From assembly GCF_021155765.1 (NCBI RefSeq), contig NC_060112.1, positions 2,542,001 to 2,606,000 of the forward strand: a stretch of DNA of 64,000 bases, in the 5' to 3' direction. The translations under genes and the position numbers were made by a program. The notes beneath the pieces are model-generated. The model did no database searches, was not told the DNA's origin, and saw only the letters and a program-made list of their open reading frames with translations. This document shows positions 36,005-51,100 of the stretch, one piece after another; the stretch's first letter is position 1, and every line of letters starts with the position of its first letter. The DNA is from Diprion similis. Its lineage: Eukaryota > Arthropoda > Insecta > Hymenoptera > Diprionidae.

Positions 36005-38677
36005 ATGTTCCGTAAAAATAGCTGTATTGTTACGCGCCTGAGATTTTTGTCAAGAAAATATCACAATGAGGCGTCGATTATCGGCAACGAACAAGACACC
36101 GGTTCCCCGGTGTATCAGGTCAGTGATCGAACATTAGTGTTCGTTTCGGTATCATAAATTATGTGTGCTTACCCGGCAGTATACATAACGTGACTGTTAT
36201 CTACAAAGCTTTCGCAACTCACCTCTGATTTGAATATCTTATTTGTACTGTTCGAATTTATGTCCAACGTTCTGTGAACTTTTAGTTCAGCGGAGTTTTA
36301 ATTTATTATTTAAATCAACATTGTCACAAACCGCTTGTCACTTCTTCAAAATTCATGATGATCGTTGGGTCATTTATATCTGTAACTAATTCTTAACATA
36401 TTGCTTTTCAAATATTTAAATAGATCCTCGGAAGTTATGTATAACTAAGTAGCATTTAATGTCAATTTTAAAATTACAGGAAAACTACAGCCAGATGAAA
36501 ACCCTCGTTGATCAGCTGCGGGCTACTGTAGCAAAAGTAGTTCAAGGCGGAGGCGAAAAAGCGAGAGCCCGTCATGTTAAACTAGGGAAATTGTTGCCAA
36601 GGGAAAGGGTCGACACTCTCCTCGATAAGGGTTCCGCTTTCCTAGAACTATCCCAGCTAGCCGGTTATCAAATGTATGGAAAAGACGAAGTCCCAGCGGG
36701 TGGACTTATCACAGGAATTGGAAAAATAGAAGGGTAAACTCCTATTCTTTAGGCCTGAGATTGTCAAAGGCTTTGCGATAATTTAGATTTTTCGATTCGC
36801 AGTATCGGGTTATTTATTAGACGTAAGGTTTTTAGTTTTAATTTGGAAAATCCTATTGTCGTCTTTTTGTAGACACAACTGCGTCATAATTGCGAATGAT
36901 GCGACGGTCAAGGGCGGTTCATACTATCCTATAACTGTGAAGAAACATTTGCGTGCTCAGGAAATAGCGCAGGAAAACGAGTTGCCATGCATCTACTTGG
37001 TGGACAGTGGAGGAGCGAACTTGCCGCACCAGGCGGAGGTATTTCCAGACAGGGATCACTTTGGTAGATTTTTTTACAACCAAGCTAACATGAGCGCTCG
37101 TGGTATAGCTCAAATCGCAGTTGTTATGGGAAGCTGCACTGCCGGCGGAGCCTACATTCCTGCCATGTCCGATGAGAACATAATCAGCAAAAATGGCACT
37201 ATTTTCTTGGCAGGACCTCCGCTCGTCAAAGCTTCTACTGGGGAAGACGTTACCGCGGAAAATCTGGGTGGAGCAGATCTGCACTGTCGGTATGATTGAG
37301 AAAGGTTTTATAACAGAGGCGTAATTTTTCTTGTAAAATATTGATGAGATCTACATCGAAATGGACATGTCTTCGTATGGTGGAAAGACTATTTGTTGTT
37401 TTTCATAGAATTGAATACCGTACTGCATGTTATTAATATACCTCATCGATTGTTTTCAGCACTTCCGGGGTTACTGACCACTATGCGATCGACGATCCTC
37501 ACGCATTGTACTTGGCTCGACGCATGGTGAAGAATCTGAATCGTCAAAAATGTTCGGCTGTTACGTTCGAGAAGGATTTTTCTGCACCTATTTACCCAGC
37601 TGAAGAAATCTATGGTATCGTCGGAGCTAATTTGAAGCGACCTTACGACGTTAGAGAAGTTATAGCACGGATAGTTGATGGCTCAGAGTTTGACGAATTC
37701 AAAGAACAGTATGGAGAAACTTTGGTCACCGGTTTTGCAAGGTTGCATGGTTGCCCGATTGGAATCGTTGCTAACAATGGTATACTGTTCTCTGAAAGCG
37801 CACTAAAAGGTGCTCATTTTGTGCAGCTGTGCGCACAGAGAAAGATACCCTTGATATTTCTCCAGAATATTACTGGTACATATTTAGAGTACCTACGTTT
37901 ATTCAATTGTAATTCATAAGGTTCACTTTATTGCTTTTGTCATATTGTATCGTCCAGGGTTTATGGTGGGAAAAGATGCCGAATCCGGTGGCATAGCCAA
38001 AAATGGTGCAAAACTGGTGACTGCAGTGGCGTGTGCTCAAGTTCCCAAGATCACCTTGATCATAGGAGGATCGTACGGTGCTGGAAATTATGGTAAGCTG
38101 CTCGTTTTCGTTTCTGGGTAAATCTAAAACTAAGAATTTGCTATATATTTTAGGTATGTGCGGTCGGGCTTTTGCCCCAAGGTTTATGTACTCCTGGCCT
38201 AATGCTAGGATATCTGTAATGGGAGGAGAACAAGCAGCCGGAGTTTTGGTTCAAATTACAAAAAATCAGCGAGTTCGAGAGGGAAAGCAAGTTAGTATAT
38301 AACTTGGTTTTCAAGTTTGTTTTCAATTCTCTTGGTCTTGGGTTTTGAAAGAACACTTATATTGGCTTTTTTTAGTGGACTCAAGAGGAGGAAGACAAGT
38401 TAAAGAATCCGATAATTGAACAGTTTGAGGCAGAAGGCAATCCCTACTATTCTAGCGCCAGGTTAATTTATAATTAGTTTTTCTATGAATGAGACCAAAA
38501 TTGTCCGAGTTTACTGAACAGTACACATTGTAATTAACTCCATGTTTATTTCTAATTAGACTCTGGGATGACGGGGTGATTGATCCAGTCGATACTCGCG
38601 CGGTGCTGGCATTGAGTTTGGCAGCAGCATTGAACGCGCCGATTTCAGACAGCACCTTCGGCATTTTCCGGATGTAA
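36005..38677 (+). CDS. MCCC2: Methylcrotonoyl-CoA carboxylase beta chain, mitochondrial
   Basis: Eight exons close in phase to 558 aa: 36005-36118, 36480-36733, 36873-37289, 37460-37875, 37958-38092, 38154-38290, 38376-38461 and 38560-38677. The N-terminus ([20 protein letters not shown]) is a typical mitochondrial presequence. The carboxyltransferase fold is marked by [73 protein letters not shown], the [18 protein letters not shown] block and [17 protein letters not shown], ending in the [13 protein letters not shown] motif. With the biotin-bearing alpha chain it carboxylates 3-methylcrotonyl-CoA in leucine breakdown in the matrix. All conserved blocks are present with no frameshift. Confidence 0.97.
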
Positions 38678-40208
38678 ATCGACGGGGATCGATGTACTTA
38701 TTTTGAGCCATCGTAAAAAGATTTTTTATATATTTATAACAAGGATCTACAGCCTGTGACAGGAATCATGTAACATAGATATATTTTTCTAAAGAATTGG
38801 CAGTTGGGGTAAGGAATCTACATATATGTATACGAGTAAATGCTTGTATGTAAGTATGAAAATATAACAAAGTAATATCATGAATTCTACGAATTTACTA
38901 TTGCGAATTCGTAAAACCCATGCCATCAGAACATTTCAATGCACTTGAGTGTCTTAATGTTCAGAATTGCGTATAAAATGTGGTTGTCAAGCCCTTTTTC
39001 GCTTTTGAAGTACGTGGACATTGATATTTGGAGATCAGGGCCCCTCTTAACCAGTGTGATTCTGTGGGCATAACTTTTCTACCCTATCAAAAGAGGAGTT
39101 CTTTTTATTTCTTGTCAATGCAATTTATTCTAATCAAGGACAAATACCACTCATAGTAAAGTTGCACCAGGTGGTGGCTCCAGAAAAACTGTGAACGTAA
39201 CACTATAGTACATGATTTCTGATCTCATGAGTCGTGCTTTTGTAATCTATGACGTGATTTCTTATACATCTTATAGAAATTACAAGACAAATCATGTAAT
39301 AAATTATATGCTGAATTTATACACAACTTCATACGATTCAAGGCATGAACATTTGAACATTCTCTCTGTTCAGTTTAAATATTCAGAACAAAAAGTAATC
39401 ATAAATTACATTTATTGACTATTTTTTAATACGTTTAAATTTATCTCATCTCATCGTTTAATATACGTTTCCGTACTTTTCTATTCCAGAAGTGTGCAGG
39501 ATAAAGTTCGGGTATTTTGAACAATGTTTTGTGGCAAATACCTGAATTACCGACACGCGCGTCAGTCAATCAATTAGTAATCATTATCGCGTCAAGATGG
39601 CGCTCGTGTGAAATTCAAATCAATTTCAAGCTGGATAAGTTACTCTTCCGGGAAAAACAATTGATGAACGATCGTCCCACCATTTTGACGATTTGTTGTC
39701 AACGGTCGAACGAATCCCAATTGATCTTGTGCCGTACGGAAGGAAATGCGTGTTTATTGTGAAGAAAATATCTTCCGTCATCACCAGCTGAGCTTTCTCT
39801 GTTTAATTACGGCTTCAGCTCGGTTCACAGACGACGCAGTTTATCTCTGTAAGTCCACCTATGTCATTACGCATATAAACTAGACGAGTTGCAATTGTTA
39901 AACAAACTTTCTAATTGTAAGTAAGAACTCTGGGTATATACGAATACATCTTTCTGCTGATTTTTATTGAAGCAACTTGTTATTTTACATCTGATGTGTA
40001 ATAATTATACTGACGTATCAATCATCGATGGTACGTATTACTCGATATTATTATTTTATATGTATAGTACGTTAGTTAGCTCCGTGTTTCTATAGTTTCA
40101 CGGCATAATATAAGCTTAAACTCTTCGTCGTTCTACGACTAGCTGTTTGGCTATTACCTCGAAATTCTCCGTTTGCAAAAGCCAGTTTCATCCCTTTTAT
40201 CGTTTTTA

Positions 40209-40252
<44 letters not shown>

Positions 40253-41064
40253 GTCATTTCCCATATACCTAGCTACATATTTATAACTATACGAGTAGTC
40301 ACCTTATACAGTTTAATTTTCATTGTCATTATTATTCGATTCTAATTTCTTCTTCTTCTTCTTATTATTATTAATAATATTAATATACATATATGTATGC
40401 TATATATATACGTATATAATACCCCTAGGAAACAATTAATTGGCAGTTACATAACGGAGAATTTATATGTATTATATTGTCGTCGTTGTATTTCATACAA
40501 CAACAATACATATATATCGAATATCTATTTCGTTTTTTTTTTCTTTCTCTTTTTCTTTTTATTACAATTATAATCATAATTATTATTACTAATTCTCCAT
40601 GATCGCGCATTTTATTATTTAGTTACTTACTTATTTTTTTTTTTTAAATTCTTTATGTTTCTAAATTTGGATAGGTATACCTTGTACAAGAATAAATACC
40701 GATTAAATATTTTTTCAATTCACGATAACGAATATTCGGTATGACGATTTATATCTACTTATTCAGGTGTAAACACACAATACAATCGTTTGTTATTATA
40801 TCACTATTTATTCGTTGTGCTTCGTTTTTTCTTGCGTTGCGTTGCGTTGTGTTACTATTACGTATTATTAATGTCCGTGTTTTCATTTTTATTACATATC
40901 GACGTTTATACCATCAGAGGCGACGGACTTTTAATATCCTGATATTTCAAAGAAATTACTTTCAATTACGTATTACAGTTTTTGAATTTAACATATCAAT
41001 ATTATCGATTCTCATTGCGATAATAATGATAACAATGCACGATCCTAGCTAGTTATTGTTTTTG

Positions 41065-41098
<34 letters not shown>

Positions 41099-42178
41099 CT
41101 TTTTTTCTGGCCTATTGTTAGTAGCAGTTGTTTAGCTGCATATTATATTATAAAGGAATTCATTAATATAGGCTTTAATAGGTTTAGTATCGTAGGTATT
41201 CAATTGTTATTATTAATACGTATCGTTATTATATATATACCTATAAAGAAATTATTAATTAATTAAATATCTATATATAATATATATTGTATTTAAGAAT
41301 AATAATATATTAGTATCACATGAAATTGTCCCACGTTTCGCGATGGAATAAATTTTTTCTCTCTTTCGTTAATTACTTGTCGGTTAAATTTCGTTTTTTT
41401 CTCTATACTATATTATATTTGATTTGGAAATTTGAGAAACATCGGCTATTCGATTTGAATTCGAAGAAAACGTAAAGTACGTGAACTGTAATAATCTCCT
41501 TAATGTAAAGACTGATGTACTCAAAGTACAGATGAATAAATGCATACCGATTTGTACGAGGAAAAAAAAAAAAAAAAGAAAATAATAACAAAAAAACAAT
41601 TCGTTTTCAAAATTTATTTATTCTGCGTCGAGAGTAGCGTAGTGGGACAAATCAAATTTTGATTCCAAGAAAGGCTCGCCCGTGGTTTCATTCTTTCGTT
41701 ATACATAAAAAAAATATAATGTTTAACAATAAAGAGTCTAAAAAAAAAGTCTCTATACAGAGTATAAGACGGAAATAAAAAAAAAAACCGTTACGGGACA
41801 CATTAAATTGCAATGCGCGCCGTATAATGAAACAAATTTTCCGATCAAGCGACGATAATTGTTGTTATTATTATTATTATTATTACAATTATTATTATTA
41901 TTATTATTATTATTTTAACGCGCAATAAATTTGCAATTAATGGAGGTCGATGAGAAAAAAAAAAAAAATTAAAAAAATTAAGTTTTAAAACCGTGGATAA
42001 ATAAATCCTTCGAAATTTTTTTTTCTTTCTTTTCTATTTTCATTTAGAAAGTTAAATTTTTTTCCGTAGAAACTTCTATAAAATATTTTTCTTCTTCTTT
42101 CGTCTCTCGTGCAACGTTTTATCGATTCAACGATCTTCTCTTATATTTATCGTTTATGATAGAGCTCACGCGAATGGA
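38678..42178. other. Non-coding: intergenic DNA and likely 3' UTR of the ZP gene
   Basis: No coding gene is supported. The left third contains a hairpin-family relative at 38880-38995. From about 40200 the DNA is rich in ATT/TTA trinucleotide runs (40207-40252, 41064-41096, 41863-41915) and A/T homopolymers. The right part lies directly downstream of the minus-strand ZP stop at 42179 and may be its 3' UTR. A donor-like TTTATCTCTGTAAGT at about 39840-39854 could mark an untranslated plus-strand exon, but nothing else supports it. Confidence 0.45.
38880..38995. repeat. Relative of the hairpin repeat at 50925-51115
   Basis: GAGTGTCTTAATGTTCAGAA then TTGCGTATAAAATGTGGTTG (about 38946-38988) matches the right arm of the element at 50925-51115. 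The block CTACGAATTTACTATTGCGA at 38888 onward is related, in reverse complement, to its internal part. The opposite outer arm is missing or too diverged to see. Confidence 0.55.
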
Positions 42179-45100
42179 TCAGATTAATATACAGAATAAG
42201 ACGAATAAAATACTAGCTGATTTTAAATATCCCGACGCAGTAATTGAAAAAGCGGCGTTCACCGTCGCTGCAGTCTCCATTTCCACAACCTTGTATTCAT
42301 ACTGTTCGCGAATCTCGTTTTTTGGATGTACAGCTGCAGCCGATTCCGCTGATCCAGGCCGTTCCGCCGTTTCTTGGGACGCAGTAACGTTGTTACCTTT
42401 CAAAACAAACGCCAGCAATGCTGTAGGAAAACAAAAATTATCATACGATTAATAAGAAAAAGAATTCTTTTTATTACGATACGTGCGAGCGCGTTTTTGT
42501 TTTTTTTTTTTTTTTTCCCCTCTTCTTCGTTTTCCTTCAAATCAATTTCAAAGAAAAATTTTTATTCATTGTATACCTACACGTGTATATCCATATCTAA
42601 AATATATTTAAAAATATTTTTCACTACAGTTGATAAAATTATTGAAGAAAAAACAAAAAGAAAAAACGGTTCTATCGTTAGATATCATTAACGGTATACA
42701 TAATATATGTATATATAAATATATATATGGGTATAAATGATTCGAGTTTTGGAACGATCGTTGTAATGAATTCTCGGCGGTGACTATAATTATAATAATG
42801 ATAGAACCGCGTTACATGACGTATATATGTCGATCTGTATCGTATACATGTGTATACCTATAGACACCGTTTGAAATTTAGTACCTCATTAGTCATTATT
42901 ACCGCTGCACTGATATACCTACCATAACTTGTTTAGTCCGCTTACTTTATACCCGCGGGGTGTTTTATTTGTTTCTTCTTTTTTTATTTATTTATTTATT
43001 TTTTTTTTTTTGTCAGGCTTTTGGGAGGTTCGTTTTATTTCATTTGATGCCAGTTAAACAGTTCGAGAAGAAAAAGACGAAGATCCAATACCAAATAGAT
43101 AGCATCTAGTCGTCTACATTTTGTTACTTCTCTTGATTATTTTTCTCTAACTAGTTTTTGTTTTTGGTTGTTTTATTGTTCTTCACTTCGTTTTAATTAT
43201 ACATTCGTATACGGGACGTTGCAAAATGAGAAAATCAGTCAAGTGTTAAGTCTCAGTTTGATATTGTGGATTCGAGGTTTGCGTTACGTATAAATATCGG
43301 TTTTTAATTTTTTCGTATCATCTGACTCATGAAGGTCATAATAACTAGACATGACTTTAGAATATATTTTTATATAACTTTTTTTTTTGATTTTTTAAAC
43401 AATTCTGAGTCTAACAGTGTAAGATCAGAATTGATATCATTATTTTAGAACAAGTATTATCGATTTTTTAAACTAAATCTTGAACTAACTTTCAGTTTCA
43501 AACATTTCGTCAATTTTTAAAAAATCGGTAGCTCATTGACACGAAAATTTCGATCCTCAAGGAATAACTGTACGCAAAACTGAAAAAAAAAAAAAATAAC
43601 TGAAACCTGACTGATTTTTTTTATTTTGAAGTCTCCCGTACATTCATATCTGAATCTAAACTTATTTTCTTGTTACAACGCTACGCGAACCGTTGATAAA
43701 TTTTCACATTCTTTTTAACATTAGCGATTGTGTGTGTCTGTGTTTTTTTTTTTCTTTTATTTTAAATCGAAAAGACAAAACGAATGATATCTTACCTTTT
43801 TCAACCTCAGTGCCTTCTTCAAAGTCGACTTTTATGAACGTCGACATCGTCACCTCGAACAGATTATTCTTGTCACCGTTAGGAGGCGAAACCGAGCGCC
43901 GTTTTCTGCCATATCCGAGCCGCCCGTTGCTGCATTCGATCTTCAACGATACAGGCACAATAAAAAATGGAATGATGGAATGGATTAACACCCACAATTT
44001 TGTGAGTTCTTGAGTAAGGACTTCAATTCATTACAATATGAGAATTACTACTCACCCCCTCGCATTTGTCAACGCAAACGTTTACCGTCCCTCGAAATTG
44101 CACGTAAGTACTTTCCGGAAATTTGAAAGCTCGAAATTTCGCCGTCAAAAAGTCACCGTCGACAGTGTCGAAGTTATCGAACAGATAAGGATCTACCGAA
44201 CACCTGTGTTACAATCGTGCAGACACGCCAAAATTAGAGAGAGAATCGTTGTGTATATCGTTACATGCCATGTGACCTTACGATCAGAGAATTTTTGAAA
44301 TTTCAACTTTTTCCTGAGAAAATCGATCGAAATAGATCGATCAACGCTGTTCGCAAACTAGATAATTATTGATGTTCTCATTACCCGTTGAAGATGATGG
44401 TTTCCTCCTGAGTTCTCATGTCCGATACTTGCATGTAAGTTGTCAGAATTCCGTATGTCGGAGCAGAGATCGTGTCCAGATAGATCTCCATCTGCAAGGG
44501 AGTTCCCGGACTGACGTGAAGTTCGCCGGTAACCAGATTGCCGCCCTGACGAACACCAACGCTGAGAGTTGGCGTCGGTGCCGTTCCCAGGACGTCTTCG
44601 ATCGTCCCGATGACCCTTGATAATGGATGAGGAAGAGAATATAATAGAATGCAATTACAAGGATCGAGATAATCCTACGATTATTATTTATCATCCCCGC
44701 TTTGTCGAGAGAGGAGAAACTCACTCGGACTCTTCGAAATCGTCGGGTAAACTTCTACGGTGTAAAATCGTTCGATTCGGCGTCAAGTTCAGGCCGGATT
44801 TCACCGATTTAAGAGGTACTGTCACTTCGGTGATTCCGCATTTAACGGTGAACGTGTGCTTGCTCGAATCGGTTGGTTCCTCCACGATTATTCTGTGATA
44901 GTAGACCTTCTTCCCCTGCGATCAGAACAACAGACACACGTGATCGCTTCCTTTGAAATTGTTGGTTCGAGAACTGTCGTCGGTTGCATCATTCATTATT
45001 GCATCAACTATTATCTCTACGTTACCGTCATTTTATTTAAAACCCTCGTCAGACCGCAGCGTAACATTTCCTCGGGGATGAGCGATAATTTGAAAGTGGC

Positions 45101-48100
45101 AACCCCATCGCTCAACTTCGGTTTGCAAGCTTCATCTGTGATTGGACGTGAAAAAATAATGCGAGTATAGACAGAGTCAGAGAGTTGGAGAGATTCCATC
45201 GAGAGTATAGTCAGCGTGTTTTTTTACCTGGATAGTTCTTCAGATTCTCGAGGTAAATCGTCGCCTGTGGGCTGCTACGCGTTACGTCGACCTCCATCCT
45301 GTCCTTGAAGCATCGCACTTTACTCTGTACTGTAAAAAGTGGAAGAAGAAGAGAACACTTGAGAAACTGATCCACCATGATAACTGCACTGCATTGTATT
45401 CTGGGCGGGTAACTTTCTGGTCCGAACTCTCGTCACGAAAGTTTCACCATTTTTTTTTGTATATGAAAATCTCGTGTCGACATGTTCGTTTACGTCGAAT
45501 CTCCGAAATCGCTGAACCGATTTTAATGAAATTTTGTGAATGTGTATTGCTTGGTCCAACTTGAGAGATGAGACAGTTCTTATTCCGATAACTGACCCTC
45601 GATATTTTTTCTATTGCAAATTTAAGGACTTTTTATAGGACAAAGTGTTGTAATTCATTTACAAGTTCCACAAGTTTCCTTTGTTATCTAGGTTGTGTAA
45701 GTATTCGATAACGAAATCAAAACGTTTCCAAGATGCTATAATTTATTCCACGTCACGCGTGAAAAACGTGCGTGTTCAGTTTTTTGCGTATCTATCATTA
45801 TTTTGAGCTGAGCGACAGCCATGCGTGGTCTGGATTGCTAATATGATTATAGCTTGTACACTTGGGGTTCGGATTAAGGTCGTTTACCCTGAGGACCGAT
45901 CTACCTCAAGATCGAAGGATCAAAGAGAAAGATCCAACCCCAGAGATCAAAAGTCACCCTGCGGCACGGCAGTTACCAGAAGAGAAGAAGGAGAAGGGGA
46001 CTGTACGTTTGCAAGGAATGGGCGAACCCACCAATGAAAGTCTTACGAATGGTGCACACCGTCTCCTGTAGGTACACATGTGTACTCTTACATACATGGG
46101 TACCATATACCTAATAAACTTAATACAACGTATGCAAGACTGAGGAAGCAGAAGCATCAGGATGACGTTAAGCTGCCGCAGCATTCCTTTATACGTACAT
46201 ACATTACACATCTCATAACTCCTCGTGTCCGATGACTTATACATGCTTGTTTACGACTCTTTGGCTTACTTGGTTTACGTACATCCATGCATACCTGTTT
46301 ATGTAAAGAATTCTCTCCTCCTTAGCTCTTTATATCGCTGACGAAGCAACGCTAAGTTCTATTCGCATTTAGGTATGTACAGTCTGAAACTGCTTAATCA
46401 AGGTCTTCGCAATGGCTGTAGCACAATAACAGGCTGTTGTACCAAAAAGAAATACCGGAATTGGATGACTCAAATTTGAGGTTTTACGCGTAGGTGGAAG
46501 TGGAGATTCCGAACTCACGGTGATCATGCTTACATGTCCTTTTTCAGACTTGGGTCAGTTGATATTTAGAAAGCTCTACAAGCCATGGTCGCTGTAACCA
46601 GAACCCAAGGATCGTCAATCATTATCGCGATGATCCGAATACCGCGATTAATCCGTAATTTCAAGGGTTTTTATCACTTTTCAATCATACTTCAGACAGG
46701 ATGAATGGTGTTCAGGTATATAACCCTAAATACAAGCTCACGGTTTTATTCCTCTTCTTTTCAAGCTTCATTGTGCGATCTGTTACACGCTATTCACGGT
46801 TTACTAATCCACTTGACCAACCAACCAAGAAGGCGAGTCTGCAGGCGTCAGATTCGACCAACGAGACGATCTTTTGAAGTTTCTGCCGCTGTGCGGTGAA
46901 AGTTGCTCTCCAACCAGACGTTAACTTCACGTATGCCTCCTTCCCACACGAGTTTCTACATAGATAAGTACACTCTCCTATACTTTCTGAATTCACGCCG
47001 CCTAGTGTCACGTACATAAGCGTCCACACGCGGATTCTCATTGTTGTATGTATCCACCGGGCCCCTTAGCTACGTCCAAATCGTGTGATTTCAAGTCTGC
47101 CCACTCGATTGTCGCAGTGAAGTAAAGGGTCCTTCTGACCATTCTATTCCTTATAGATGTGCAGCAAAAGTGGCTTACAAATTTCATCAGCCACGAATAA
47201 CGTGTCCATAAGGCACGTGATGCACGCAGACTTGTGATCAATGATCCATCGTTGCCAAATTGTGTTGGAAACAGTAGGTGTAACGAATGAATGCTGTTCA
47301 TGGTCCCGCTTCTGTTTTCTCATTATACAAGCCATCTTCTTCTTATTCTTGGATTTTCCAACATCATTCGATACGGATGATACGTAGATAATATAGTATT
47401 TAAAGCATGAGATCAACTCGTGCGGTCCATACAGCAGGCGGATGCTTTTATGGTACTTCTTCTCCTCCTCCTTCTTCTTTTTCATCAAGACGATTCTTTT
47501 TTTCTCCTCTCTTCTTCTTGCCATTTACCGATGATCGTACAACACACTGCCAATGGTGTCCGCTGCACTGCTGTAAGTTATAACGCGTAAAGTCTGCAGC
47601 TCTCTTAGAGCTCAATGCAGCATGCCGTTGATGTCGATGTGCCGAGAAGATGCTGCTGATGCTTGAACCCGACTTCCGGGCCATTGATTATCCTTCGCCA
47701 ACTGCAGAAACGAGATGCAGCCTCCGGCTATTAAACCTGTGCTATATGTGCACATACGTATGTATCTACATACATATCTGCGTGTACATAAAGCGTTACC
47801 CAACCAGTTTGACACGAGACAAGGAATTCGGCGAACCTCGAATCTGCTCTTCGTGTTTTTCAATCCTCCGATGGTTGTTAAAATAACAACCCAATGGAAT
47901 TCAACATTATGTTTTTATTTATAGTATAAAAAGCTATACACTACACATTCGATTACCTTGTTCCCACAACTGTACATCGATGCACATTGCGATGTAGAGT
48001 ATAACCATTGTGTGTGTAACATACATCATATGTGCACATAAGGATGTACGGAATATTTAATCTTTGCCGGTGAAGAATATATTTTCCGCTGGGTTAGTCT

Positions 48101-51100
48101 CGTTATCTGATTTCTGGATCCTTGGGCAACCAACCAACGAACCAACGAACCAACCATCCACTCTCCTCGTCTCTAGTTTATTACACCTGTTGCACATATC
48201 CGTCTACGTATCCACAACGCACCGAGTGTTTGGATTTCACATTAACTTCTATGCATAATCTTCTCTCTCCCATTGAACGTAACAACAACTTACATATTGT
48301 GGAGTAAGATTGTGATTCTTCTTTTAAAATATCAAAATACCATGCACGTATGCATACACCAGCGTTTATGTACGGTAAAATACCCGCCGGACGTCGCCAA
48401 ATCCCACGTTCTACCGAAGGAGGAAGAAAAAAAAAAGAGAGAATGAATCAGAAAAATTGAACCCCGAGCCTCCTCACATGGGCGTCACACTAGGGACGTT
48501 CATACCTGGACAGGGTATATACATAACGTAACACACGTATAATTATGTATGCATTACATACCCAGACAGGAACCAAGATGTGTAATATGGTTATACCTAT
48601 GTGCTTACAGTAGGTATACAACACGAAGCAACGGTTCTTTTACGAAACACGTACAATGTACATGTACTTGTAGGTGGATATGTGTGGGTGTGTGTGTTTA
48701 TATACTTTCTACTCATACGTTAAACACGTTCGTTGGGTTTTCCATGCGTGGCATGCGTGCGATGTGGCCGCTAAACGAACCTTCGTTAAGTTATTTTACA
48801 ATATTGTCCATCCATTTCGTTTGAAAATCACTACATCACGTCATTATACATATATATATATATGCAATAATGTATATACACATGAATATGATCTGCGCAA
48901 TGCAATATAGTACAAGCGCAGTATCGATAATAGTTGTTGCATCGAATATATTATGTTAAAACATACAGTGTACAAAATCTTACAAACAATTATCATTATT
49001 ATAATACATGATTTATCGAGTTGTTTAAAAATCCCTATTTAACATTGCTGCATATGTATATATACATAATATAACGTATAACGTTTTTGTGATTTTTTTT
49101 TCTTATATTTACTCTCCAAGTGGTGAACGTTACTGCTTATATTTGCAGAGAGATTAACTGTATAATTAATATATATCTACTGTGATGTATACGCGTAGAT
49201 AGATAGTGATATTGCCAATATACATTTTATATATATATTCACATTCACATGTAGTAGATGAAGAAGAAGACGAAGAGAAGCATAAAGATCAGTAACGGTA
49301 CTTTTGGTGCTTCTATAAATAATACCTATCTGTGGACACATATTATATTTCACATACACACACACAGATATGTATATAGGTACAAGTACATAGTTTTAAC
49401 CTCCGATGTGAGGCATCATTTGGGTACATCATGGGTGGACACATTATGTACGTAAGGTAATTGTCACGTATGTACATGGAGTCTCTCTATTCAGACACAC
49501 TTTGCTGTGTTTCCGCAGACTTTGAGTACAAGAAAAAAAAAATGTTAAACTTTGAGATAAATTTTTTCATTAATATTATTTCGATTGTCAAGCTACCTTT
49601 AAAAATACAGTAAAACCAGATATCTAAGAAATTGATGAGTTTTACTTCAATTTTCGAGATTATCGTCTTATATATTTAGTATTTGCAGTTCTTGTACTGC
49701 TCGATTAAATTTCGCTTTGTCTTATCTCATTCACTTACTATTATTGTTATTGTTATTGTTATTGTTATTGTTATTATACTCAGCTAGCCAGCCAGACAGA
49801 CAGCCAGTCGTTATTATAATACCTGGAGCTGTAATGGCGCCCCGTGATTTCCCTTTCACGTGTACATTACATATCCACCACACGTGTTATCTTCCTCCTC
49901 TTCCCCCTCCTCCTCCTCCTCCTCCTCATCATCATGATGCATATTATATACATCATACACTACATATCAGACATGCAGGCATTTGTCATACATATGTATA
50001 TATGATACGCTCGTACCTATGTATGTCCCACACGATCTAGGTACTGCAAACACTGTAGTAATTCGCATAACGTAATGGGTCGGTCTAACAGAATTGCATG
50101 GATGGTCATCTAATCGTTCTTCCTTCCGTTTCATGACCATCTTCTCTATATTATGTCTAGAAATACGTCAGTTGGTATATACAGTATACACGTATGCTCT
50201 ATACTGTTCAGATATATATATATATATATATATATATAACGTCTTTCATACGTCTATTAACGACCAATTCTTCAAATTCCATTTCATCATCGTGCAATCT
50301 TCTGACGATAATTATCGTGATAGTGATTATAACATTCTCGATCATCTCGTTCTTTCTCAACCAAATCGCTCTTGTTATCAAAGGAAAAAGTCACGTTTTT
50401 ATATTTGGTTTATCATCGTCAAGACGTTAGGTCAATTCGCTTTATCCAATCGTCCAACATCATGTCAGAAGTGTAGAGACATACGTATCACGCGAACGCC
50501 GATGGCTATTTTAAGAGATATTTCGCCGCCTATGGATTTCAAGGAAGAATCCTTGAACGGTCATACATATGTGTGTGTATACGTGTGTTGAAACACCAGC
50601 AGATCAGGTTTTCTCCAGTACGAGTCATCGGCCAAAGTTGCGCTCGGCGCGATGGGCTCGTCTTTTCTTTTTTATTCCCTCTTCTTCTTCATCTTCTTCT
50701 TCTTCTTATTATTATTATTATTATTATCGGTAAGCTAGAGTTTCTTCTTCTTCGTCATCGTCGAAGAGGCGGATCCTTCGTACATCCGTAAAGTTGAAAA
50801 TTTATTATTTATTAGCCGTGTAATGATTCGATACATGAAACGAAGTGTGTATCGTCTGTTCGATATCAACGTTCACTAAAAAATATCTCCATATATCCAA
50901 GTCCACGTGTTTTAAATGCAAAAATGGTTCAACAGCCCCATTCTATAAACAATTTTGGACAAAAAGACTGTAACAAATTTTCATTCGATGCAACAATAAA
51001 GAAATGGCACGAAAACTACGAAATCGCAATAGTAAATTCCTAGTTTTCTGCATCAAATAAAAATGAATGAGAGTCTTATTGTTCAGAATTGTGTATAAAA

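Noticed and set aside
49739-49776. TTATTG tandem repeat as a telomere remnant
   Set aside because: The unit lacks the GG of insect telomere repeats and sits among many ordinary AT-rich microsatellites; best read as a microsatellite.
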